A stretch of DNA of 64,000 nt from Clostridium sp. CAG:417 (GTDB lineage: Bacteria; Bacillota_I; Bacilli_A; RF39; UBA660): the NCBI GenBank assembly GCA_000432835.1, contig FR890374.1:124001-188000 (forward strand). The letters are read 5' to 3'. The position numbers and the translations under genes are program-made. The notes beneath the pieces were generated by a model that was given only the letters and a program-made list of their open reading frames with translations, was not told where the DNA came from and made no database searches. Shown piece by piece: positions 43,985-52,142 of this stretch; position 1 is the stretch's first letter; every line of letters starts with the position of its first letter.

Positions 43985-46924
43985 ATGGGAGTAGAACTAT
44001 ATAAACATAATAAAGTTGCTTATGAAAAAGTAGAAGAAATGTTAAAAACAGAAGATAAGGCTTGCGTTGTTCATGCAACAGGAACAGGTAAATCATTTAT
44101 AGCATTGAAGTTAATATATGATTTTATAATTGAAAATCCAGACAGTAAAGTTATGTTTTTAGCTCCATTAAGTGGTATTGGAGATCAAATAAGAGAACAC
44201 ATATCTACAATGAATTTACCAGATGGTATTTTTGACAATGTACAATTTAATAATTATCAAACATTAGTAGTAAAAACAGAAGAAGAACTAAAAAATATAG
44301 ATTTTGATTTATTAGTTTTAGATGAGTTTCACCATATTGGAGCTCCTGAATGGACGAAGAGATTACAAATGATTATAGAAGCAAATCCAGAAGCAAAAAT
44401 ATTTGGCATGTCTGCAACTTCAGTAAGGTCGTTTGGTACTAAATATGAAGAAGATGTGGCTGAAAGTTTTTTTGAAGGTAATGTTGCTAGTAGATACGAT
44501 TTAGCACAAGCAATAGTTGATGGGGTATTACCTCAACCTAATTATCATGCTGCACTGGCTGTACTTGAAGGTGATTGCGAAGAATTAGAAAGAAAAATTA
44601 ATAGCGGTAGTGCAAGTCCTGAAGAAAAGCAACAATATCAAAAAGTATTATCGGATATAAGAAAAAAAATATCTGAGGGAGAGTCTGCTGATGAAATAAT
44701 AAGAAATCATATAAAAAGAGATGGTAAATATATTTATTTCTGCCCAAAAGGTAGTGATATTTCAATATTACAAGATAATATTAAAAGAATGTTACCAACT
44801 GAATATATTAACAATATTGAATTTTATCAAGTACATAGTTCAGCACAAACAGATAAGCAAAATAATTTAAATTCAAATAACTTTTATCATAATATTACAT
44901 TAGACGGTCAAAGTGCAATGGGGAAATTAAGAATTATGTTTGCAATTGATATGTATAATGAAGGTATCCATGTGCCTGATATTGATGGTGTAATAATGGG
45001 AAGAGCAACAAAATCTGATATTACTTTTTATCAACAACTAGGTAGAGCATTAGCAGTAAAAAAGAAAAGTGAAGGAACAGGCGAAAAAGTATCGCCACCA
45101 TTAGTTATTGATTTGATGGGAAATTTAAAAGAAATTAAAAGATTATATTTAAGAGTTGAAACAAGAAAAGCAAGTGAAGGAACTGAGCCAATAGAAAGAT
45201 CACAAGGAAATGGAACTCCTAAAGATGAGTTTGATATTAATTTTGGATTATCAGAAGAAATAATCAATTTATTATCTACATTAGAAGAATTAAAAAGTAA
45301 AGTTGAATTTACTTTAGATTTTGATGGTAGATTAAAGGAAGTTTATGATTATTTACAAGAAAATGGAAGATTGCCTAAATGGGATGAAGAAACAAAATTT
45401 ACTGACGGTAGAGTAATGAGTACATGGATAACTCAAAAAAGATTAAAAATATATGAAAAAGCAGATAGTGGCAACGAAATCGCTAAAACAGTATGTGAAC
45501 AATTTAGTTTAGATCCAGATGAGTTATTTTTAATACATTTGGAAGAAGCGTTGGTGTATTGTAAAGAACATAATGGTTTTCCCAGATATGATGATAATGT
45601 AACTTTTTCTACTGGTACACAAATTCATCATTGGTCTAGACATTCTAAAGAAAAAATCGAAGAATATGCCCTAAAGGGTAATGAAACTGCTAAAAAATTG
45701 TATTCATATTATACACTTACAATTGACGAATCATTTAATTTACATATAGATGAAATGTATGAATATATACAAAGAAACGGAAGATTACCACAAAAATCTA
45801 AAAATGAAAAATTTTCAGATGGCAAATTAATGTCTGCTTGGTTGAATAAGAATAGGAGAAAAATAGAACAATCAGGATTAGAAGGCAATGATAAGGCAAA
45901 AACAATTAGTGAAATGCAAAAAATGAATAGTAAAACAAAAGAAAATAAAGATAGGAAAACAGTAGATAGAATTATTGAAATTTTAGCATATTATGATAGA
46001 ACTGGGAAATTACCAATAGATACAGATAAAGCAGAGTTTGAAAATGGTGCTGATATGGCTAATTGGTTATCGTCAAAATCCGTTAAAGATTCTATACAAA
46101 GATTGCTAGAACAAAATAATTCAGAAGCAATAAGATTAACTCAAATTCAATATAGTCTTTCTTCTGATGGAATATTTGAAAGAAAAATGAGCGAACTTGT
46201 AGAACTTATTAAAAAAAGAGGTACAAATGTAAAAAGTATTTCTGGAGACAAATTTAGTGATGAATCAGATATATATTCTTGGATTCTTAATAAAAGAAGT
46301 AAAATTGAAGAATATGCTAGTAAAGGGAATCAATTAGCAATATTCATTTTAGAAAATCAATATAGTGAAAAAGCAAAAACTAAATCAAGATTAGATACTT
46401 ATGATATACATATTAAGGAATTAATTACTTATTACCAAGAACATGGAACACTTCCAAAAAGTACAGAAAGAATAAGATTTTCAGATGGTAATTTAATGAC
46501 TTCTTGGATTGGAGATACTAAAGCATTAATAAAAGAAAAAGCAGATAGTGGCGACGAAATTGCTAAAATTGCTTATGACATAATTTATAGGAATTCAGAA
46601 CAAGGTAAATTTGAAATTCATACATTAGAAATATTACAATATTATAAAGAAAATGGAATATTACCGATGAAAAAGTCAGTAGATAAAGAATTTTCAGATG
46701 GTGGTTCAATGTGTAATTGGGTTTTTAACAAAAGGAAAAAAATATATGAGGAAATGGAGAACCTGCCAACAGTTGCAGAGCTTGCAAAATTAATCCTTGC
46801 AGTTAGCCCAACATTTTTTGATAAAGTAAAAGCATTCAAAGAGGCAGAAGAAGCATTTTCGGAAGAAAGTGAATTTGAAAAGGCAAAGGGTAAAAAAGGA
46901 GTGAAAAAAGGTAATGGGAAATAG
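43985..46924 (+). CDS. DEAD/DEAH-type helicase with about seven helicase-associated (HA) repeats
   Basis: A 979-aa protein. Residues 1-390 are an SF2 helicase: Walker A HATGTGKSF, LDEFHHIG, MSATS and the motif VI region YQQLGRAL. From about residue 435 on come tandem repeats of about 65-75 residues, each with a helix, NGRLP-like turn, FSDGxxMSxW and a basic helix. I count seven (GRLPKW, GFPRYD, GRLPQK, GKLPID, TNVKSI, GTLPKS, GILPMK variants). HA domains bind DNA, so this looks like a DNA-tracking or sensing ATPase. It may be part of a defence or element-maintenance system together with the preceding gene. Confidence 0.75.
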   Translation: MGVELYKHNKVAYEKVEEMLKTEDKACVVHATGTGKSFIALKLIYDFIIENPDSKVMFLAPLSGIGDQIREHISTMNLPDGIFDNVQFNNYQTLVVKTEEELKNIDFDLLVLDEFHHIGAPEWTKRLQMIIEANPEAKIFGMSATSVRSFGTKYEEDVAESFFEGNVASRYDLAQAIVDGVLPQPNYHAALAVLEGDCEELERKINSGSASPEEKQQYQKVLSDIRKKISEGESADEIIRNHIKRDGKYIYFCPKGSDISILQDNIKRMLPTEYINNIEFYQVHSSAQTDKQNNLNSNNFYHNITLDGQSAMGKLRIMFAIDMYNEGIHVPDIDGVIMGRATKSDITFYQQLGRALAVKKKSEGTGEKVSPPLVIDLMGNLKEIKRLYLRVETRKASEGTEPIERSQGNGTPKDEFDINFGLSEEIINLLSTLEELKSKVEFTLDFDGRLKEVYDYLQENGRLPKWDEETKFTDGRVMSTWITQKRLKIYEKADSGNEIAKTVCEQFSLDPDELFLIHLEEALVYCKEHNGFPRYDDNVTFSTGTQIHHWSRHSKEKIEEYALKGNETAKKLYSYYTLTIDESFNLHIDEMYEYIQRNGRLPQKSKNEKFSDGKLMSAWLNKNRRKIEQSGLEGNDKAKTISEMQKMNSKTKENKDRKTVDRIIEILAYYDRTGKLPIDTDKAEFENGADMANWLSSKSVKDSIQRLLEQNNSEAIRLTQIQYSLSSDGIFERKMSELVELIKKRGTNVKSISGDKFSDESDIYSWILNKRSKIEEYASKGNQLAIFILENQYSEKAKTKSRLDTYDIHIKELITYYQEHGTLPKSTERIRFSDGNLMTSWIGDTKALIKEKADSGDEIAKIAYDIIYRNSEQGKFEIHTLEILQYYKENGILPMKKSVDKEFSDGGSMCNWVFNKRKKIYEEMENLPTVAELAKLILAVSPTFFDKVKAFKEAEEAFSEESEFEKAKGKKGVKKGNGK

Positions 46925-47156
46925 TTTTCAAAAATATATTTTTGCATTTAATGAATTAACTACTGATGATAAAAAGGAGGAGTTAATTAAGCATTTTAAA
47001 GAATTGTTTGCATATTTAAAAAAAATAAATAATATTGATTATCCATTATATGATGAATATGAAAATGATGATGAATTTTTATCTGTTGCTTTTTCTTATC
47101 TTATTAATATAAAAGAATTATCTGCAATTGCATTTAATAAAATAAATGACGACTAA
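46914..47156 (+). CDS. Small acidic protein of unknown function
   Basis: An 80-aa soluble protein overlapping the helicase stop by 11 nt, so co-translated with it. Mostly helical with many Asp, Glu and Lys (ELTTDDKKEELIKHFKELF). No family recognised; an immunity or adaptor role is possible but unsupported. Confidence 0.45.
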   Translation: MGNSFQKYIFAFNELTTDDKKEELIKHFKELFAYLKKINNIDYPLYDEYENDDEFLSVAFSYLINIKELSAIAFNKINDD

Positions 47157-47169
47157 ATTGAGGTGGATT

Positions 47170-47556
47170 ATGGAAAAAAAATTAATTGAAAAAATAAAAG
47201 GAACAATTAAAAATATTTATGTTCCTGATGTTTATGAAAACGGAATGCCATTGCCCGAAGATTATGTTGATAGACTATGCTTTGAAATAGAAACTGAAAA
47301 AGGAATTATAAAAGTATTAGAAGAAAGATATAGTAAATGTGCAGGTTTGTTTGTTGGGAATGAAGTGATCGTGCTTAAAAATGCTGTAATATGTGATTAT
47401 AATGAATTCATTGATTTACTTAAAGAGTATATTGATTTAAATTATGAAAAGTATGATGAAAAATTTAGGAAAGGTATTTTTGATAAATATTATTGTACTA
47501 AATCTGAATTTGTTTCTAATCCCAAAAGTATTATTAAATATAATATTGAGATATAG
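47170..47556 (+). CDS. Unknown element 2 protein (128 aa)
   Basis: ATG 47170 follows GAGGTGG. A soluble alpha/beta protein: IKGTIKNIYVPDVYENGMPLPED, then VDRLCFEIETEKGIIKVLEERYSKCAGLFVGNEVIVL, which could be a small beta-barrel. No family recognised. Tightly spaced in the run of small genes after the helicase. Confidence 0.45.
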   Translation: MEKKLIEKIKGTIKNIYVPDVYENGMPLPEDYVDRLCFEIETEKGIIKVLEERYSKCAGLFVGNEVIVLKNAVICDYNEFIDLLKEYIDLNYEKYDEKFRKGIFDKYYCTKSEFVSNPKSIIKYNIEI

Positions 47557-47567
47557 GTGGTGAAATA

Positions 47568-48023
47568 ATGTTTAAAATTGGTAAATTGAATAACACTTCT
47601 AATGAAAATGTAAAGATTACTTCTTCAAAACTAGAAGTTATTAAAGCTGGAGTAGGTGTAGTAGGTTATAAACTGGGGTTATCTTTTGATATTACAGGAG
47701 AATTTGATAATAATAAATATTCATTCGGTTTTGATTTAAGTTGTTATCCTGAAGATTTATTAACCCTAAATGTATCGAAAACTATTGACTTTAATAATTA
47801 TAAAAATACAAGTGATAAATTTAATATAGGAGAAGCATTTTTCAATTTTAATGATGAAAATGGTGTTGAACCAGATGAATTAAGTATTAAAATTTCAAAA
47901 TATATAAATAATAGATATTTAGTATATATAACTTTTTTAGTTGAAGATTATAGCAGTGTAATTGAATTTGATTTTAATTTAGATGACTATTTAAAAGATT
48001 TAGGAGGAAATATTGATGAATAA
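47568..48023 (+). CDS. Unknown element 2 protein (151 aa)
   Basis: A soluble protein with many beta strands (VIKAGVGVVGYKLGLSFDITGEF, YSFGFDLSCYPEDLL, YLVYITFLVEDYSSVIEFDF) and no signal peptide. AGGTGGTG precedes the ATG. The stop TAA (48021-48023) overlaps the start region of the next gene. Family not recognised. Confidence 0.45.
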   Translation: MFKIGKLNNTSNENVKITSSKLEVIKAGVGVVGYKLGLSFDITGEFDNNKYSFGFDLSCYPEDLLTLNVSKTIDFNNYKNTSDKFNIGEAFFNFNDENGVEPDELSIKISKYINNRYLVYITFLVEDYSSVIEFDFNLDDYLKDLGGNIDE

Positions 48024-48930
48024 TGAAGAAGTAAAAAGAATTTTAGAAGAAGCAAAAAATGGAAATAGTGAACTTGATTCCGAGATACTAAAAAAATTTG
48101 AAGGTCAGAGTAAATCAACAGATACAAGATATCAATATCCTTATGTAGAGTTGGAACAAGTAATGGCAAATCCAGATGAATATATTATTCCTGCTTGTCA
48201 ACCCGCTTGTAAAGCTTTATGAAATAAAAATATTGAAACATTTATGGTAAGTAATAATGATGATAAAGATTTATATGTATTGTTAGCAAATGTTTCACCA
48301 GAAAATGTGTCTATATTAAAAGAACTAGCACAATCTGATCCTAGATATTATTTTGATGGATTTAGAAATACTTTTGGTATTGCAGTAAAAGGTATGACAG
48401 AAGATTCAATGAGAGAACTTGTTGCTTTAACAGATGTGTTTAGAATTCAGGACACTGTTAGATATCAAAGTGTTGAGGATTTTTTAGCAAGTTATAAAAT
48501 GACTGATGGAGAATTAAAAATAGGAGAAGATGGAACAATTCATAGAAATCCAAATCCTGCACTTGCAAATGCTACTATAAAAGAAGCATTAGAAAAAACA
48601 GGAAAAGGACATCTATATGTTGCTGAAGAAGGAAGAATTTATGAAAGTCCTATGTATTTAAGATGGCATCAAAGATATCAGCATAGTTTACAAGATGCTA
48701 TGATGGCTGATATATCTGATATTACACCATATAAGGGCAATGTTAGTGGAGAAATAGCACATTTAAGAGATACATATTTGACTGCTGAAAGAGAATATGT
48801 ATCAGAATTGTTAAAAAATGAAGGTATGAGAGAACTGATTGCAGAAATTAATCAAAATCCACCTGAAATGCTATTTGCGATGGCACAAAGTCTTGTTGAA
48901 AAGGTTGAAATGAGGCAAATCCTGATTTAA
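48016..48930 (+). pseudogene. Unknown element 2 gene interrupted by an in-frame TGA
   Basis: ATG 48016 (GGAGG upstream) opens a frame stopped by TGA at 48220-48222 and open again, same frame, up to 48930. The context ACKAL-stop-NKNIETFMVSNNDD is one where Trp would fit, so TGG to TGA is the simplest lesion. The protein would be about 304 aa: DEYIIPACQPAC, LLANVSPENVSILKELAQ, RYYFDGFRNTFGIAVKG, then a helical end. A second lesion is likely near 48905, where the frame seems to move into the one continuing at 48945. Function not known. The downstream half can restart only at ATG 48244, without a clear ribosome site. Confidence 0.6.
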
Positions 48931-48944
48931 TAGAAGATGAAGAA

Positions 48945-49280
48945 ATGGAAATATTTACATTAGAATCAGTTGGTTTGTCTGCAAATGCTTGTACAATATT
49001 GTTAGAATACTTTGTTATGCTTTATAATGGCTTAACTAATTCAAAAGATGCATATGAAGATAATGGAAATGTATTAGGTATTGTATATGATAAAGAAGAT
49101 AAAAAACTTGATTCACAATTTGAAAAATTACAATACAATGAAAAATTAGATGTGTTTAGTGAAATTGTCATTAGATATGATAATGAAACTTATTTTAAAG
49201 AAAAAATAACAATTTTATCGTTTGATTCAAAATCAAATGGATATGATATAGCCCATTTAATTCAAGAACAGAAAGTTTAA
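48945..49280 (+). CDS. Unknown protein, probably the frameshifted C-terminus of the preceding gene
   Basis: The 111-aa ORF from ATG 48945 lacks a good ribosome site, and its frame is coding-like upstream of the ATG (NEANPDLIEDEE), back to about 48909. This suggests that it was joined to the preceding gene before a small deletion near 48905. It is soluble, acidic and helical (LSANACTILLEYFVMLYNGLTN, FSEIVIRYDNETYFKEKI). No family recognised. Confidence 0.4.
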   Translation: MEIFTLESVGLSANACTILLEYFVMLYNGLTNSKDAYEDNGNVLGIVYDKEDKKLDSQFEKLQYNEKLDVFSEIVIRYDNETYFKEKITILSFDSKSNGYDIAHLIQEQKV

Positions 49281-49310
49281 TAAATATGATTCATACAATA
49301 AATAAAATAA

Positions 49311-49460
49311 TAGTAATGTTATGCATTACTAAATTTAAATAAGCAGTTATGCTTAGTAGTGCTATATTTGGCAATGATTAATTTATATCTACACAATGAT
49401 CTTTGAAAAAAATTAATATTTTTTAAGGAGAATTGTGTAGATGCATTCTCCTTTTTTTAT
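49311..49460 (+). promoter_or_regulatory. Attenuator-like leader with mutually exclusive hairpins before the element 2 integrase
   Basis: Three structures: TAGTAATG/CATTACTA (49311-49318, 49324-49331); an 11-bp perfect inverted repeat ATCTACACAAT (49387-49397) with ATTGTGTAGAT (49432-49442); and a terminator AGGAGAAT (49426-49433) with ATTCTCCT (49445-49452) followed by T-run. The last two overlap and cannot form together, the hallmark of transcription attenuation. The signal sensed is unknown. Located directly upstream of the small ORF and integrase. Confidence 0.65.
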
Positions 49461-49510
49461 TAATTTTTTTTTTCTAATGTTAATAAACTTAATCAGGAGG
49501 AGAATGTACT

Positions 49511-49717
49511 TTGGACAACAACATTACTTATGAAGTAGTAAAAAAAGAAGTTCAAAAAAAGATAATAAATTATTTATATCAAAATAACGATATTACTATT
49601 AGTGAGTATGAGGCATTAATTTCAAAGTGTGATGAAAAGATAAATAAATTAAATGAACAATTAGAAAAAAATAAAGAAAAATATTCTTATCCAATGAAAG
49701 TTGATATAAGAATATAA
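49511..49717 (+). CDS. Small protein (68 aa) preceding the element 2 integrase
   Basis: TTG start behind AGGAGG. Short helical protein: YEVVKKEVQKKIINYLYQNNDITISEYEALISKCDEKINKLNEQL, with a SHOCT-like middle (ITISEYEALI). It may be a recombination directionality or DNA-binding factor. It is 21 nt upstream of the integrase, in the same place as the 36-aa ORF of element 1. Confidence 0.55.
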   Translation: MDNNITYEVVKKEVQKKIINYLYQNNDITISEYEALISKCDEKINKLNEQLEKNKEKYSYPMKVDIRI

Positions 49718-49738
49718 AAATAAATGGAGGTGATTTAA

Positions 49739-51427
49739 GTGGATTTATATGCTATAAGAAATATGCTAGGTCAAGGAAAAAGTATTTATGATTTACCATT
49801 AAGAGTTACATTCTATGCTCGTGTATCAACTGATAGATATGAGCAATTAAACTCATTAGAAAACCAAGTAACATATTTTAGTAATTTTATAAAGGAACAA
49901 GAAAATTGGACTTTTGTAGAGGGATATGTTGATGAAGGTATAAGTGGTACAAGTGTTAAAAAAAGAGAAGACTTTTTAAGAATGGTAGATGATGCCAAGA
50001 AAAAGAAATTTGATTTAATTTTAACAAAAGAAATATCAAGATTTTCAAGAAATACATTGGATAGTATTAAATATACACAAGAATTACTTTCAAATGGTGT
50101 TGGTGTTCATTTTCTAAGTGATAACATTAATACATTTCAACCAGATTCGGAATTAAGACTTACTATAATGTCTTCAATTGCTCAAGAAGAAATAAGAAAA
50201 CTTTCTGAAAGAGTTAGATTTGGATATAAAAGAAGTGTAGAAAAAGGAATAGTTCCAGGCAGTAATAATATTTATGGATATACTAAAAATAAAGGTAAGT
50301 TAGTTATTGATGAGGAACAAGCTAAATTCATTAGACTAATATTTGAAACTTATGTATCAGAAAACATAGGTGTTCATAGATTGGGTTTTAAATTATTTGA
50401 TGAATATGGTGTAACTAATTATTCTGGCAAACCAATTGCAGGCACTGTCATAAAAAACATAATTAGAAATCCCAAATATAAAGGATATTTTTGTGCTCAT
50501 AAAGAAACTACTGTTGACTATCACGATAGAAAAAGAAAACGATTTAAAAGGGATGAATGGATTGTCTATAAGGATAATGAAACTTGTCCTCCAATAGTGT
50601 CAGAAGAATTATGGGATAAAGCAAATGAGATATTAGATGTTAGAAGTAAAAAGCACGATCAGATAAATAAAAATAATAAATATAATAAGTTCCCATTTTC
50701 TGGTTTGATGCATTGCTATTTTGATGGTGCTACATTTGTAAGAGGTACTTACCAAATTGGTAAAGGAGATAGAAGTAGAAGAAGAAAGTTTTGGGCTTGT
50801 AATAATTATAGAATACACGGCAAGAAAAAAACTGAAGGGTGTAATTCTCCTGTACTTTATTATGAAGAACTAGTTGAAGTATGCAAAAAGATATTGAATA
50901 TGATACTTGTTTGTCAAGATGATTTAATAAGTGAAATAAATGATATGATTAGTGATATTAGAACAAAAAAAGATTATAAAAAAGAAATAAAACTGATTGA
51001 TGAAAAATTATTCAAAACAAATAATGAAAAAAAAGAACTTATAATGATGAGAATGGGAAAAGAAATAGACCTAAAAGAATACAACTCTCTTAAAGATGAT
51101 TTAGATGACAAAATTAACTCATTAGAAGAAAATAAAAGAAAACTGATAGAAGAAGAACAAAATGAACAGTCTAGTGAAAAAAATTATGAAGATTTTAAAA
51201 AGAAGATAAATGATATGGTTTTAAATGATGATGAAAAGATTTTGGAAATTGCTCAATTGTTTTTTGAAGATATAAGAGTAGAGTCAATTAAGGATGATGA
51301 AACGGATCAAAAGGTTATATTACATGCTAAATTAAATGTGTCAAATTCAAAAGATGACACATTTGATTTTAACAAATTTTTGCTGCTTTTCTGTTCACGC
51401 CAGGGATGCGGCTGTTGTGATTGCTAA
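49739..51427 (+). CDS. Large serine recombinase (integrase) of element 2
   Basis: A 562-aa integrase with GTG start (GGAGG upstream). Catalytic Ser30 in YARVSTD, ILTKEISRFSRNT and LRLTIMSSIAQEE match the element 1 enzyme closely. Recombinase domain, zinc-ribbon-like Cys (MHCYFD ... FWACNN ... GCNSP) and a coiled coil (about 415-480) follow. The frame crosses attR at 51405-51406; the final residues CGCCDC come from out-of-frame dacF sequence. In the circular form it would instead end with a 34-residue element-encoded tail, 590 aa in all. Confidence 0.92.
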   Translation: MDLYAIRNMLGQGKSIYDLPLRVTFYARVSTDRYEQLNSLENQVTYFSNFIKEQENWTFVEGYVDEGISGTSVKKREDFLRMVDDAKKKKFDLILTKEISRFSRNTLDSIKYTQELLSNGVGVHFLSDNINTFQPDSELRLTIMSSIAQEEIRKLSERVRFGYKRSVEKGIVPGSNNIYGYTKNKGKLVIDEEQAKFIRLIFETYVSENIGVHRLGFKLFDEYGVTNYSGKPIAGTVIKNIIRNPKYKGYFCAHKETTVDYHDRKRKRFKRDEWIVYKDNETCPPIVSEELWDKANEILDVRSKKHDQINKNNKYNKFPFSGLMHCYFDGATFVRGTYQIGKGDRSRRRKFWACNNYRIHGKKKTEGCNSPVLYYEELVEVCKKILNMILVCQDDLISEINDMISDIRTKKDYKKEIKLIDEKLFKTNNEKKELIMMRMGKEIDLKEYNSLKDDLDDKINSLEENKRKLIEEEQNEQSSEKNYEDFKKKINDMVLNDDEKILEIAQLFFEDIRVESIKDDETDQKVILHAKLNVSNSKDDTFDFNKFLLLFCSRQGCGCCDC

Positions 51428-52136
51428 TAACATATGCTCTAATGAAAAAGAATTTGTTAAGTTAATGAATAAGAAGGCCTTAGAAATAGGAATGACTGGT
51501 ACTACTTATATGAATAGTCATGGTCTTGATGAAGAAACTAAAAATTATTCTACGGCTCATGATATGGCTTTACTTTCTAGTTATATTTATAGAACTTCAA
51601 AAGAATATCGAAAAATTACAAAGACTTATAAATATGAAGTCCAATCAAATAATAAATCTTATTTGTGGTATAATCGTAATAAATTTTTAAAGCAATATGA
51701 TTACGCTACTGGTGGAAAAAATGGATATACGCCGAGCGCAGGAAAAACGTTAGTTACAACGGCTGAAAAGTATGATCTACGTTTGACAGCTGTAACACTA
51801 AAGGATGCTAATCAATATGAGACGCACGCAAATCTTTATGATTACTTGTTTGAAAAATATAAAAGTTATACTATTGTTGATAAGGATAATTTTGAAATAA
51901 AGAATAATTTTTATAAAGATAATTTGTATTTAAAGAAATCATTTAAGTATCCACTTATGGAAGAAGAAAAATCTAAAATAAAGACTATTGTTGAATTGAA
52001 TAAGATTAAAAATTATAAAAATGGTACAAAGGTCGGAGTAGTAAATGTTTTATTAGATAATGATAAAATTGGAAGTGTTTCTGTTTATATAAAGAAAAAG
52101 GCACAAAAAAAGAAGAAATTTTTATTTTCTTCATAA
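51405..52136 (+). pseudogene. dacF: D-Ala-D-Ala carboxypeptidase gene, fragment 3 (C-terminus)
   Basis: In the dacF frame: GAT at 51405 gives DAAVVIAN (after SGN), then GMTGTTYMNSHGLDE, ATGGKNGYTPSAGKTLV and the C-terminal DacF/PBP5-type domain. The usual third motif KTG appears as KNG. Residual ORFs start in element DNA upstream and are not the native start. With fragments 1 and 2 it completes a 354-aa enzyme that would trim peptidoglycan pentapeptides. Confidence 0.9.
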
Positions 52137-52142
52137 TTTAGA

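Larger units (their letters stand above)
41715..51406 (+). mobile_element. Integrative element 2 (9.69 kb, large serine recombinase) inside dacF
   Basis: The ends are inferred by restoring dacF: host sequence stops at GA 41713-41714 (SGN-GA) and resumes at GA 51405-51406 followed by TGCGGCT (D-A-A). The 2-bp GA is the expected size for a serine-recombinase crossover. Contents: a DnaD/HTH-like replication-type protein, XRE regulator, a possible ADP-ribosyltransferase-fold protein, a helicase with repeated associated domains, several unknown genes (one broken) and the integrase with an attenuator-like leader. No relaxase. Confidence 0.85.

Noticed and set aside
48220..48222. Selenocysteine codon
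   Set aside because: No SECIS-like hairpin or redox motif was recognised, and the context fits Trp better than Cys/Sec.
51336..51404. Start of fragment 3 ORF upstream of attR
   Set aside because: These codons are element 2 DNA read in another frame; the homology to carboxypeptidases begins only at 51405.
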